A stretch of 64,000 bases of DNA, from contig OU862913.1 in the NCBI GenBank assembly GCA_917880885.1, positions 26,359,286-26,423,285 of the forward strand. The letters are read 5' to 3'. Below are positions 11,801 through 20,190 of the stretch, one piece after another. The position numbers were made by a program, and so were the translations under genes. Within the stretch, counting starts at the first letter, position 1, and each line of letters opens with the position of its first letter. The DNA comes from Limnephilus marmoratus. Taxonomy: Eukaryota > Arthropoda > Insecta > Trichoptera > Limnephilidae. The notes under the pieces were generated by a model. The model ran no database searches and was not told the origin of the DNA. It saw only the letters and a list, made by a program, of their open reading frames with translations.

Positions 11801-13911
11801 GTTATTCCAATCCCCACTCCCCTCAGCCTTGTAACAATCACTTTTTTTTAAAATTCATTTCATATTGGTTCTCTTTCACATTTGTGCGTGACAAAAATAT
11901 TATACATTATTTATTACGACCTTCCAAACCAGGCAAATGTCCGTACCCCAATTGTTAATGCCATGGGCACCTGGGACTCTTATTCAGTATTCATATACAT
12001 AGGTGACCTGACAGTAGTTGATCCGCCAACAATTGGTCCCTCAAAATGATATTTATTATAAAAATGGAGTGTACAATTCACTCGCGGTAGAAGTGAAACC
12101 TTCAGAAAACTAAAGAAGACAAGAGTGGAGAGGCCACTAAGCACAAAAAGGAAACCGATTATACTATGTCATTCTCTCGCAGGCTAAATCCTATAGATGT
12201 ATGTGTTTGTCTCATTTTAGTGTCGCTATTTTTTTTCCATCGAGTTTTATTTTATTTGATACATTAGTTTATATTTTAAAGTATAATTTAATATTGTTGG
12301 CCTCACTGGGTGGCTTACCCGTGCTGTGGCCTCCACACATCACAACGGTGCTAAACAAGTTTCCACTTCGATTATAATTTTTGTGTATTATTCACCAATT
12401 TCAAATGTAAAATGTACTTCAAAAATACCCTTAATAATAAGTTGGTATGAATATCAAACGAATTTATATACAGTATCGATTTTTTGTACTTTTGTACTGG
12501 TATACAGTAGACTTTTCGATAGACGATTAGATTTTTCCTTGATGCTTTTGAATGAAAATATGTTTTATACTTTAGTATTCGGCGGTCACACTCTCTGCAC
12601 ACTCCTTCGGGGTCACTTAGTTATATTTTGTGTCATTAGGGATACATTATTATATTCCCTAAACCGACTGCATATTGTTTATAAGTACACCGGGGTCCAA
12701 CTGTCGGCGGATCAACTGTCATGGAACCATTCATATGAAATAAAATAACGCAGATATAAATTGAAGAGGATTCTAATCGATTCTAGTAATCCTTCAGATG
12801 GAAGGAGTGTTGGGAGACCTAAACTAGGTGGCTGGATAGTGTGGATACGAGCACCGCCCGTATCCTCCCCCATAATATGATGGTACACCTGACAGGCAAT
12901 AGACTCTCCTTCCCACCCATCAAGGACTTCCACCAAATTTAACATTTAAATAAAACAAAACAAATTTATATTAAAGGTTTTTCTCATCCATTTTCTTTAA
13001 TTTTCTACAATTTAATGCAGATTTTCCACCACACATACTATACCGCACACACTGGCACTTATTTCCACCAACATGAATATAAATTTAAAAATTAAACATG
13101 CATAAATGTCTGAAGATAAGCATTAGTTAATGCATCCAATAGAAGCTTGAGTCCCTCCACACAGCATCCTCAAACATAATATAGGTCCTGAGGAATATTT
13201 TTGTTATTGCCTGTGTGGGGTTAACGTAAGGCCTTTTAAAATCTTTGCGGCCGAGTGGTTAAGATCCTCGGCTAAGAATCTAGAGGTCGCTGGATCATAT
13301 CCCGGCATGCTCGTAATGACTTTTATTCTAATAATGTACATTTGTTACTTCAAATTAAAATTCAGATTCCTAATACAATATACGAAATACAATATATAAA
13401 TGACTACCAATCAAAAATGAAACATTGCTGATATGGCTTTAGCTGTGTACGGAGACTTGCTCTGAACAGCCTAATACTCTCCGAACATCCTTTTTCCCAT
13501 CTCCCTCCCCTCTTCAACACCTTCAGCTACACAACATGCTAATAGGGGATACCACAGTCCCACTGGCTCTAGACAGTTAGGAGCAGCTGGGAATCTAGTG
13601 CTATATTGTCATATTAATAATAATAACATTTAAATACTGATTAAAAATAAGTTAAATTGTGACAACAAGTACTCGTGTATTCATACCTATCATTTAATAA
13701 TCGGCCATTCCGACTTTGCTCACATTATTATGTTATTTGTTCTCAGGGCTTCGGTTCCGGCTCTCCGTTGTCTTTGTATAATGGTCCTAGGGTGGCATGC
13801 ACTCATCTACTGGTGGGGATCTCATCCGCATACAATGGACCAACCTGCACGAGAGTGTTCACACGAGTGTCTGGCTTCATCCCATGGATTGAGAGCATCG
13901 TGTGGGCTTAA
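2749..13911 (+). CDS. Serine protease homologue (snake/CLIP-type), 6 exons, 5' incomplete
   Basis: Spliced exons: 2749-2894, 4137-4246, 6131-6286, 8041-8152, 10511-10639, 13747-13911 (stop TAA). All introns are GT..AG and all phases join, giving about 271 residues with the N-terminus missing. The product resembles the extracellular chymotrypsin-fold proteases of the insect snake/CLIP group. It has an upstream Cys-rich stretch (CIELAEQIYPCQQ), YNDIALVEV (catalytic Asp block), ILPACL, a GW dipeptide, and a closing IPWIESIVWA. The usual TAAHC block reads TSARS, so the catalytic His and its disulphide Cys are gone. The GDSGGPL block reads GFGSGSPL. It is therefore probably a non-catalytic homologue of the kind that acts as a cofactor in haemolymph cascades (family knowledge, not shown here). 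A young pseudogene with an intact frame is the alternative. The introns are packed with SINEs and LINE 3' ends. Confidence 0.82.
2962..3293 (+). repeat. SINE-B copy
   Basis: Interspersed repeat that starts near GGGTATGGGTACCG and contains AACC..ATTG..CCATAGGTCACC, GTGGTTCGCT, CATGGGGTGAGGTTTGTC, GATTCCTACCCACCCCTC, CCCTCC..AGCATCCCCAAAG and GCCTCCTGTGTGG. It ends CTAATG plus an A-run. About a dozen copies or fragments occur here in both orientations. The A-rich tail suggests retroposition; no tRNA head is visible. Confidence 0.65.
3300..3618 (-). repeat. SINE-A copy, reversed, tail-to-tail with SINE-B
   Basis: On the minus strand, a tRNA-like head (GGCCTCCGTGATGAAGGAGT, B-box-like GGGATCAAATCCC) at 3545-3617 runs into the family body and pyrimidine tail. 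It abuts the A-rich tail of the SINE-B copy at 2962-3293. Confidence 0.6.
3619..4136. other. Intron sequence, no feature recognised
   Basis: AT-rich intron between exons a and b. 3960-4020 carries a SINE-A tail-like piece (CCCACTGGTTCCAGGCAGCT). Nothing else is supported. Confidence 0.4.
4137..4246 (+). CDS. Serine protease homologue, exon b (mutated His block)
   Basis: Acceptor GTGTTTCCAG, donor GTGAGT; phase 0 in, two bases out. Encodes the start of the protease fold, including VTLLSDRWLVTSARS. In active relatives this block reads like LISDRxVLTAAHC. Here His and the following Cys are Arg and Ser, and the partner Cys before the GG motif is also absent, so a linked disulphide was lost together with the His. 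Confidence 0.8.
4695..4829 (+). repeat. 45-bp minisatellite, 3 copies
   Basis: Three apparently identical copies of a 45-bp unit starting ATAGTAGCAGATAGAGGGGA, in an intron. The period is a multiple of three, so both strands stay open (IVADRGDTNTNTYNC on plus), which creates spurious short reading frames. Confidence 0.95.
4980..5380 (+). repeat. SINE-B copy
   Basis: Near full-length copy from GGAGGTGGGTATGGGTACCG to GAGCTAATGTAATTTTTTT. It retains the central block with ATTGAGAGACTGGTTGGGGA that shorter copies lack. A partial SINE-A follows directly. Confidence 0.7.
5400..5575 (+). repeat. SINE-A partial copy (3' half)
   Basis: Contains GATCAGATCTGAATAGGCAG, the pyrimidine-rich tract and CCACAATCCCACTTGCTCTG, the 3' half of SINE-A. 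It lies immediately behind a SINE-B tail. Confidence 0.5.
6131..6286 (+). CDS. Serine protease homologue, exon c (catalytic-Asp block)
   Basis: Acceptor TTTTGTTTCAG, donor GTGAGC. Joins exon b through a split Gly codon. Encodes YVELGGEFNIYSPDV, KIIIHQEY and YNDIALVEV; the Asp of the catalytic triad is kept in NDIAL. The spacing from the HQEY strand to NDIAL is normal for the family. Confidence 0.85.
6440..6766 (+). repeat. SINE-B copy (short form)
   Basis: Runs from GGAATGGGTACCGCCGCCCC to GGTGAAGTTAATTTTTAAAA. It lacks the central block and joins GGTGGCGAATGACC directly to the GATTCCTACCCACC part, as the copy at 2962 does, so there appear to be two length classes. Confidence 0.65.
6812..6966 (+). 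repeat. SINE-B 5' fragment
   Basis: GGGAATGGGTACCGCCGCCC through GTTCATGGGGTGAGATTTGT, then homology stops. Only the 5' part is present. Confidence 0.6.
7250..7915 (+). pseudogene. RTE-like LINE, 3' end (RT C-terminus)
   Basis: Intronic non-LTR retrotransposon remnant. The translation contains AVHNGVLVPTLMYGSEAW, NAVEMRSLRRMCG and YDRVRNMDICKECKAD, then after an in-frame stop and a frame change WFGHVERMNEES, GHPRKTWHDQVNQILESG, VCQDRAVWRSVLSAYPCG. This is the conserved C-terminal tail of RTE-type reverse transcriptases. It ends in GTTAGTTAGTT, the short-repeat 3' terminus usual for RTE elements. 5'-truncated and inactive. Clade assignment is from motif memory. Confidence 0.7.
8041..8152 (+). 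CDS. Serine protease homologue, exon d
   Basis: Acceptor TATCAATTTCAG, donor GTAAGA. Encodes ITFTNRILPACLHTG and ILTGWDF, matching the PACL...GWG strand region of chymotrypsin-fold proteases. The GWG motif reads GWD. Ends in phase 0. Confidence 0.82.
8310..8724 (-). repeat. SINE-B copy, reversed
   Basis: Minus-strand copy. The 5' end is GGGAGGCAGGTATGGGTACC near 8705-8724; the A-tail end is near 8310. The last ~40 bp (CCTCAGGGCC block) are missing. An RTE-like fragment abuts it on the right. Confidence 0.65.
8725..8900 (+). pseudogene. RTE-like LINE 3' fragment
   Basis: Begins at AGACATGGCACGATCAAGCG and continues through ATGAATGTGAATGAAG to GCGCGATGGTTATTTAG, matching the terminal ~180 bp of the RTE-like element at 7250-7915. 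Strongly diverged. Confidence 0.55.
8938..9357 (+). pseudogene. RTE-like LINE 3' end, second copy
   Basis: Plus-strand copy of the RTE-like tail: TMYDRVRNVEIREECKAD, LRRFGHIE, then SRGRPRKTW-like and ACMRRCMNVNEARSM, ending VVWRSVLSAYPCGETA and GTTAGTTAGTTAGTTAGTTG. Broken by a stop after FGHIE and by a deletion near 9175. The (GTTA)n tail is intact. Confidence 0.68.
9366..9478 (-). repeat. SINE-B 3' fragment, reversed
   Basis: ACTCCACACAGGAGGCTCTG through GTGTGGAGGGTC: only the tail end of SINE-B, sitting just after the RTE-like GTTA tail. Confidence 0.6.
9692..9764 (+). tRNA. tRNA-like sequence, Thr (TGT)-like
   Basis: A 73-nt cloverleaf can be drawn: acceptor GGTTCCT..TAGAGCC, D-stem GCTC/GAGC, anticodon stem CTTGC/GCAAA with loop CATGTAA, T-stem CTGGG/TCCAG with loop TTCGAGT, discriminator A. 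The anticodon position reads TGT (Thr). The acceptor has two mismatches, the anticodon stem has one, and position 33 is A instead of the universal U, so a pseudogene or SINE head is at least as likely as a working tRNA. The A-box and B-box (GGTTCGAGTTCC) are good. Confidence 0.5.
9780..10018. other. Intron sequence, no feature recognised
   Basis: Very AT-rich intron sequence with no recognisable repeat or coding signal. Confidence 0.4.
10019..10306. mobile_element. MITE with G-runs, inverted termini GTCGTCCATTAATCACGTGA
   Basis: Left end GTCGTCCATTAATCACGTGA and right end TCACGTGATTAATGGACGGC are near-perfect inverted repeats about 290 bp apart. Inside are four G-runs of 11-27 bases. No coding capacity. 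I cannot fix a target duplication or superfamily. Confidence 0.75.
10511..10639 (+). CDS. Serine protease homologue, exon e
   Basis: Acceptor CTTCATTTCAG, donor GTATGT; exactly 43 codons, phase 0 in and out. Encodes MKLVPQEECAGIFTYKG and QIEFCSRPINASGPCR, corresponding to the strands around the Cys168-182 and Cys191 region. The last codons (GPCR) lead into the altered active-site Ser block in exon f. Confidence 0.8.
10640..11084. other. Intron sequence, no feature recognised
   Basis: Start of the longest intron. Unique-looking sequence without coding signal. Confidence 0.35.
11085..11665 (+). repeat. SINE-B fragments (two tails)
   Basis: 11085-11182 is a SINE-B tail piece (CCTGAGGGAAATTATACCTT...TTAATGTAAAAAG). 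11303-11665 is a longer copy beginning GGGGTGAGGTTTGTCTAGGT, with the central GAGAGATTGGTTGAGGAAGA block, ending GGAATTAATGTAAAAAAAG. The 5' MGGTACC end is missing. Confidence 0.6.
11735..11850 (+). repeat. SINE-A partial copy
   Basis: TTTGGTGACCAGATCTGAAT followed by a degraded pyrimidine-rich tract and CCTTGTAACA, a SINE-A middle segment shortly behind a SINE-B tail. Confidence 0.45.
11851..13149. other. Intron sequence, no recognisable gene
   Basis: AT-rich. A 140-codon open frame at 12326-12748 has no similarity I can name and composition like the surrounding noncoding DNA. Nothing else is supported. Confidence 0.4.
13150..13232 (+). repeat. SINE-B tail fragment
   Basis: CCCTCCACACAGCATCCTCA to GTGTGGGGTTAACGTAAGG: the last ~80 bp of SINE-B, directly followed by a SINE-A head. 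Confidence 0.55.
13238..13595 (+). repeat. SINE-A copy
   Basis: tRNA-like head TTGCGGCCGAGTGGTTAAGA with a damaged B-box (GCTGGATCATATCCCGG), then the family body and tail (CCCACTGGCTCTAGACAGTT). A full-length but diverged copy. Confidence 0.6.
13747..13911 (+). CDS. Serine protease homologue, last exon f
   Basis: Acceptor TTTGTTCTCAG; stop TAA at 13909-13911. Encodes GFGSGSPLSL, GPTCTRVFTRVSGF and IPWIESIVWA. The catalytic block GDSGGPL is changed to GFGSGSPL: the Asp is lost, a Ser remains nearby, and alignment is ambiguous by one residue. The C-terminal WI helix is normal. The final ~60 bp recur in decayed form downstream. Confidence 0.85.
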   Translation, partial: GFGSGSPLSLYNGPRVACTHLLVGISSAYNGPTCTRVFTRVSGFIPWIESIVWA

Positions 13912-14212
13912 GGCCGTGTTCAACCGATACCCCGCAGAACGGTGGTACACAGTGTTCCACTGCCTACTTCCAGTCTTGATTAAGGCAGTGGTGCTCGCAG
14001 TACTCTGGTTTACAGTTGCACTGCCTATATCCCCTGGATACGGAGCAACGTCTGGCCTTAAGGCAGTGGTGTTCAACTGTTGATCTGCAATACTCGGGTG
14101 CACAGTTTTCCACTGACTACATCCCATCCTGGATTAAGTTCCGTGTGGCCTTAAGGCAGTGGTGTTCAACCAATTTCCGGAAGATCTCTGGTGCACAGTG
14201 TTCCAACCTTTG
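13909..14212 (+). repeat. Decayed tandem array derived from the protease 3' terminus
   Basis: The motif TTAAGGC..GTGTTCAAC starts at about 13909, 13980, 14057 and 14150 (spacing 70-93 bp). Between them are blocks like TGCACAGTGTTCCACTG and ACATCCCATCCTGGATTAAG. These match the end of exon f (TGCACGAGAGTGTTCACACG ... TTCATCCCATGGATTGAGAG). One copy reads YIPWIRSNVWP in frame, beside the gene's FIPWIESIVWA. Confidence 0.65.
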
Positions 14213-14489
14213 ACGATTTCTATCTCCTAGCCATAATGCACTCCCATGATTGCACTGCCAAAAGTTGAAATTTTCAAACAAATTTTTCGTTTTTTAAACA
14301 CATCTTTTTTAATGATGAAGAGGTCCGATCATGTAGATCTGGCTCTAATCCCCTTTACCAACAACAAACACAATCCATCAAGAGTTTTTGTGAAAATGTG
14401 CGGCGAAGTCTGAAAATTGCGTTAAAATTTACAACACCCTGGCAATTAAATTTCTGTCCATAATAAATCCTCGAGATGCCATAAGATGT

Positions 14490-14860
14490 CAGAGAATTTT
14501 GATAGTGAGGATCACAAAATGGACCTTTCTTCTCTTTTCGACACATTTGTTGATGAGAAACTCCGCCACGCAAGCAGTTAAAAATAAAGGACCCGAAAAA
14601 AGTATGACATTGTTCCTGGGTGGAATGGTCAAAATTCAATTTTGTATAAGCATTCAAAGCATGCTTTTCTTTGCTGGATTCAAGCCGGAAAGCCTTTAGA
14701 AAAACCATAAATATCAATAAAATAAAATGATAACAATGCGCAAATAATATGATAGCAAAGCCAATAATAACTACTTCAAAAATGAGCAACAACAAAATAA
14801 ATAGAAATGATATCAATATTCAAGATCTCCGTTCCATGATTAGAGCAGCTGTCCAATTAT
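14490..14860 (+). pseudogene. LINE ORF2 fragment (linker before RT)
   Basis: Plus-strand translation across broken frames gives MDLSSLFDTFVDEKLRH and YDIVPGWNGQN ... HAFLCWIQAGKP, the VPGWN...AFLxWxxAGKPRxGP signature of the segment between endonuclease and reverse transcriptase in CR1/L2/Rex-type LINEs. Multiple stops. Confidence 0.6.
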
Positions 14861-14999
14861 CGGTGGCTAACGAATTTGGGTGTTGGTAGGCAAGTCCAGA
14901 GATGTTGAGCTGGATAACAGCAGAATCCAAGTAATTCGCTTCTCCAAGTTCAGTCCTCTTTGTATACTCGTATCCTTCACAATCTCTATCCGCTGCCTG

Positions 15000-16930
15000 T
15001 ATGACGAGCATTCAACACATGCATCAACAACAGTACGGGGGATGAAAATATCGCCCGCGAATTCAGAGACTTCTTTTCTTTAAGCGAGAATCAAGGTGAT
15101 ACATTTGAGGGCTTCGAGTATTATATTGAGCAGTTTCCCCCAAAGCCAACACAGGCCAGACGTGCTAAGCACAGGAATGCAAATTCTAGTAATCCGATTC
15201 GGCGATAGAATCTAAGACGAGCAAAATGGCGAGATTTCTCAGAATACGTTGTCGGAGTTGTGGATAACTTTCCGTCAAAACTGAATTCCTGCGATCGATT
15301 TTCAATCCTTTTGTTTATAGCTGTGAAGAAACTCATTCCTAGAGGCTACATGAAAGTGTATATCACAACATGGAGCTGAGAAAGAGAACCCCTTTTCGCT
15401 GAATTTGAGAAGATGAATAACCCAGATACCTGGAAATGGGCGCATGAAATGGAAGAATCAATAACGGAAGAAATGAGTTTGAAACGCAGAAAAAGGAGCT
15501 ACAGATTAGCCATTTAAAACAAAGCTCAAAATGTCACCTAATGCTATTGCTCACCAATTACTACATAGTTCAAAAACTAAAGCAAGGTTTTTTTTAAATC
15601 GACATTGCTCTTACTTCAACAAAATCTGGGAAAGCAGCTGATGTGATGGAGTTCTCTCAGACTTTCTGAAACATGCTGAGCCATGGAAAAAACCGTGGAT
15701 GCAAAACTATTTACTAAAAAAATTTTATACTAGAGAAATATCTAATATTTGAAAAAGGCTTAAAGTTATTACGGTACTTAAACCCAAAAATCCACCAGAG
15801 AATTCAAAATCTACCAGCCCCATCTCACTTTGAAGTACCATTTACAAACTTCTAGAATAAGTTGCGAGTCTGAAGAATGTGATTCCACAAGAACAAGCTT
15901 GTTTCAGACCAGGCCGTGACTGCTACGACCAGGTGTTAGCACTGATAACACGTATTAAATCTGATTTCCAGAAACGGCTTAAGACTGTGGCAGCATTTAT
16001 TGATCACTTTGCGGCCTACGACACGGTGTGGCACAAAGGTCTCCTTGTTAAACTCTACAACACCACAGAGAATAGCAACATTGTACGACTTATTGAGCAA
16101 CTGCTGACTAATTATTGAGCAATGGCGCAAAATGTAAACAAATACCAATCAATAATAAGCCTTGTCCAAAGCTCAGTGCTGGTCCCATCGCTTTTTAACA
16201 CATACACTTGAGACTTCCCTCACACTGAATGCAGAAAATTTGCAGAAGACTTCGCCGTCACAGCCAAAAACCCCTAAAGCAGCAGAAAAGAGATTTAATC
16301 TGACCTAAAGGCTATGGAAGAATATTGCCTTGATTGGAATCCAAAGACAAATTGGTTGAAAACGGTTGCTACAGCTTTCCATCTTAACAGTTCACAGGCA
16401 AAAGCCAAACTCTGTTTTCAAGACGCTCCAAAAAGTGCAATACCTTTGTACGATGACGTCGACTCTCTCCCGACATGCCGCCTGAAGTTTCCGAAACCCT
16501 TCTGGATGGAAGGCGAGAGGCTCCTCCGATTACCTCTCACTACGGAAGATAGGTGGAAACTTTATTGTAAGTTGGCTGATGTTAGAAATGCCCATCTCAT
16601 ACACGATCCCACTGAGAGACAACCTGGATTCTCACTGCCTCGTTAACTCTGGTCAACCATAAAGTACCTTATGATACCATATAGTACATATAGTACCTTA
16701 TCAATACGATGAGGTACTCCCACAGCTGCCCTGCCCACATGATGCGTAGGTGGGGCCTTAGGGACGGCTCGGTGTGATTACGATGCGGTGCAGACTATCG
16801 AACATGTGGTCAACAAATGTCCGCTCCATTCATTCCCCTGAGGGATTGATGGGGTCCACGGGGCGAAGTGATCAGTTCACAGACCTAGATTACCCCTTCT
16901 GACCCCCACCATATGAAAGAAGAAGAAGGA
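15000..16930 (+). pseudogene. Jockey-type LINE reverse transcriptase, decayed
   Basis: Read along the plus strand with many stops and shifts: KKLIPRGYMKVYI, VITVLKPKNPPENSKS, VIPQEQACFRPGRDCYDQV, AAFIDHFAAYDTVWHKGLL, VLVPSLFNTYT, KFAEDFAVT (degenerate YADD block), ATAFHLNSSQAKAKLCF, and a closing CDAVQTIEHVVNKCPLH. These are the ordered RT motifs of Jockey/Pol-like elements. It is neutrally decayed, and a second LINE follows directly. Confidence 0.75.
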
Positions 16931-16939
16931 AATTCAACG

Positions 16940-18240
16940 AAACCATATATAATGCCATTTCCTCCATATGACCGTGTCATGAATAGCACTCCTGAAATGG
17001 TTATGTGCGATTAAGGATACCATCCTAGGTAAAACTCCAGAACACGACACTATCGGCATTGAGCACGTAAGGTATGGAGGAGATCAGCTCTATTCTATTC
17101 TAGCTGCCCTTTACTCAGCCTTATAAAAACATAATGCAGAGCTATGGATATGAAATCCAATCAACTGGATGCATCGATATTAGAAAATGTCCCACCGAAT
17201 TCCTGGGCCACAATGATTTCAAGACTATTTGAAAAATATTGTTCATGCTGGTAAAAGGCAAACTATTTACAAAGTAAATAAATAAATTGAAATTAAAAGA
17301 TCATAGCTTACCACAAAGAAGAAAAACTACCATTAATGGATGTTATTTCTACCTAATCAAGGCCTTAGATCGTCACTTATTACAGGAAAACTCATAAAGT
17401 GAGATGTTCCAGCAGCAGTAGTCAATGTGCTGGCTATTTGGTATGGACAACATTCAATAAGCAGGAGCTGCTTCTAGACTCTTATTTCTTAAAGGCGGAA
17501 TCAGGCAAGGGGATAATATGTCTCATACTACATTTTTTTAATATTTACGTAAACGACCTACTACAAGAACTCAACATTTCATTGATTGGTTGCCATATCT
17601 GCGGAGAAGGGAGTAACAACACCAACTACGTGGATGACATGGTGCTGCTGGCACCCTCGATTAAAGTGATGAGATGACTTGTACAAAGAGTACACAAACT
17701 CACATTATTTGCCGTACAAATCTAAAAAAACAATCATTCTATACAAACACAACAAAGAGCCACTAAATATTCCATCAATCTGGCTTAAAGTAAATGAACT
17801 GCTTGCGGCTACACAGGTTAAATACTTGGGACATATCTTTACAGAAGATATTAAAGATATGGAACAACTGAGCCATTAATATACAGACCGGAATGCTCTC
17901 AAGGCGGTTCTCCTATTATAGCAACGATATCTGGAAATTACTTCTTAAGACGTACTGCTCTGCCCTGTACAAATCTGAGCTGTGGACACAATACCCAGCA
18001 GCGCATTGGGACAAGCTGAGGGCGTGATACAACAATGCATACAGGCAACTTGTGCAACTTCCGCAGTTCTGCAGTGCCTCCACGATGTTCACTGAAGGGA
18101 GTTCACTCATTCCCCGCCTTACTTCCCCACCGACACGGAAGTCAACCAACGTCCTTACACCGAGTGACTCAGCTCTCCATACAATGAGTGATGGATTCAG
18201 ATGATGCGGCCATCTCCCTGAAAGATGATCCTATACTTTT
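16940..18240 (+). pseudogene. CR1/L2-like LINE reverse transcriptase, decayed
   Basis: Contains, in different frames, IFLIFT/FNIYVNDLLQELN, NNTNYVDDMVLLAPS (YVDD in place of YADD), HYLPYKSKKTIILYK, QVKYLGHIFTED and a degenerate distal segment. Ordered as in the 3' half of a CR1/L2-type ORF2. Distinct from the element before it. Confidence 0.65.
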
Positions 18241-19340
18241 ATTTATGTATTTATATTATGTTTTTAAAATAGATGGGTATCTATATATTATGTTTTTTAT
18301 TGTCTTTTTCACTATTTTTTTTTTCTTAAAATTTAATACTTTATTATATATGTTCATATAATATTAATGACAAATAATGTTTTCTACAAAAAACATACAA
18401 ATGTTTTCTGAACACAAAGTTTTTTGAATGAATGTGCTTCAAATTTATTTTTCTTATTATTTTATTATGAAATTTGTTCCATTTTTTAATAAATATTTTA
18501 TTTGAATTATTTTGTTTTATTTTTATTAAATATATATCTGGGTATTTTTTGCAATAAATACATAGTTTTAGGTAATTTTTCAATTTAAGACGATGCGCTA
18601 CTAAAGTAATGCAAAATCGTTAGTAAATTTATTTGCTATGAACAATGTTTTAGATGCTTTTTATTAAATACTGCGAACAGAATACACATTGACCTTAATG
18701 ATCGAGCATTTTTTTGTTGTATAATGTGGAAAATTAATTTCTTTTTTTTTAAGTTATCGTTTAATTTTTAATTTAAATATTTATGCCTGAACTTAAAATA
18801 AAATTAAAAATGCTTTTTGGAGACATTTTTTCTGGAGTAAAACAAAACAGGCGACTGTTCTTAAGCAGGATTTTAAACCTTATCGCCATCTACATAAGGA
18901 GTGTTATTGTTAGCGGACTGATCCTGAATTTTGTACGACGTGATGCATCGCCATAAGTCTGGTCCAGCCGATCCTAAAAATCTTCCTCTACATGTGAAGA
19001 ATACATTCCCGAAGTTATAGCATTAAATTCGACCTTTAAATGTAGTTAGGAGCGGTGCGCGCCAAGTAGGTAAAAACCTGAAAATGAGCGGCCCGGTTAC
19101 AAGCGAAAACTAAACGCGTTTTTCTCAAAACCACATTTTTCAAGTTGGCTGGAATCGTAGCTCATGGAATTATCATCCGATTCACTTCATTCTAAGTTTA
19201 AATTAAATAAAATAATTATTTTAGGCAGATTTTAAGTGCATTTCCTCAAATTATCCCACTCTCAAAAGTCATTAAAATATATTAATGATATCTATTTATT
19301 AACTATTATTGGTATTTATGCACTTAGTCACATTCCATTA
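18241..19340. other. AT-rich spacer, no feature recognised
   Basis: Low-complexity AT-rich DNA with no gene or recognisable repeat. Confidence 0.4.
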
Positions 19341-19344
19341 TTCG

Positions 19345-20190
19345 ACAGTGTGAGAAACATGGAGATCTGCAAAGAATGCAAGGCTCATGTAAGCGTAATG
19401 AGTAAGATTAGGAAAAGAACGCTCAAGATGATTTGAGCATGTAGAGCAAACGAACGAGGAAAGGAGTCTAAGGAGAATATATGACGCAAATGTATGAATC
19501 ATAGAAGAAGTCGAGGACGCCCGAGGAAGACATGGCACGACCAAGTGAATCAGATACTTGAGTTAGGCCATGTCAAGGAGTCCGAATAATAATAGCATAT
19601 ATGAGACAATGTGTTTTTTTTTTTACATTAGCTCCACACGGGAGGCCCTGAGGAAAATAATTTCCCTCAGGGCCTATGTCATCTTAGGAGATGCTGTGCG
19701 GAGGGTTTTTTTAAGGAAGGGAAGGAAAGTAAGTTCTGGGAAGGAAAAGGGTATGAGGGGTGGGTAGGAATCTGGGAGTCAGTGTGTCAAGGAGGGAAGG
19801 ATGTATGAATCCATCCCTTCAACTGCGGTGCAAGGCAGTAGGTCGAAAGATTCTGGAGAGGATAAAAGACCTCCCTCAATCAGTCTCTCTCGATCCTGCA
19901 AGCCACGCAGCAGGTGGGCTCACGCATCGGTCGCCAAGACCTGGACAAACCTCACCCCATGAACCCGGGCACCCCTGCTAAGTCACCAAACGTAGCGAAC
20001 CACTTGGGGTGATCTAAGGCAGAGGTGTTGGTTATCCAATAAATGGTTCCCGGGGCGGCGGTACCCATACCCGCCTCCCAAGTTTTGTTATGATTGTGAA
20101 CAAGACAAGGAGTGTGTGCCAAGACCGAGTTGTTTGGCGGTCCGTCCTCTCTGCCTTCCTCGGCGGGTAAACGGCGTGATGGTTTGGTTA
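19345..20190 (+). pseudogene. RTE-like LINE 3' end split by SINE-B
   Basis: 19345-19612 carries SVRNMEICKECKAHVSVMSK and the CGAGGACGCCCGAGGAAGAC region. Homology resumes at 20084 with TGAACAAGACAAGGAGTGTG and ends near CGGCGTGATGGTTTGG at 20185. A reversed SINE-B (19614-20083) sits in the gap, so SINE-B inserted into an existing RTE-like copy. Confidence 0.65.
19614..20083 (-). repeat. SINE-B copy, full-length, reversed
   Basis: Longest copy in the window: the A-tail side is a T-run at 19614-19624, then ACATTAGCTCCACACGGGAG. The far end is CGGTACCCATACCCGCCTCC. It contains the full central block (GAGGATAAAAGACCTCCCTC). Best available reference for the family (~470 bp). Confidence 0.75.

Noticed and set aside
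12326..12748. 140-codon open frame on plus
   Set aside because: No recognisable motif, intronic, composition like its surroundings; a chance frame.
14355..14816. 153-codon minus frame with a hydrophobic start
   Set aside because: Antisense to a recognisable LINE fragment (VPGWN...AGKP on plus), so it is a shadow.
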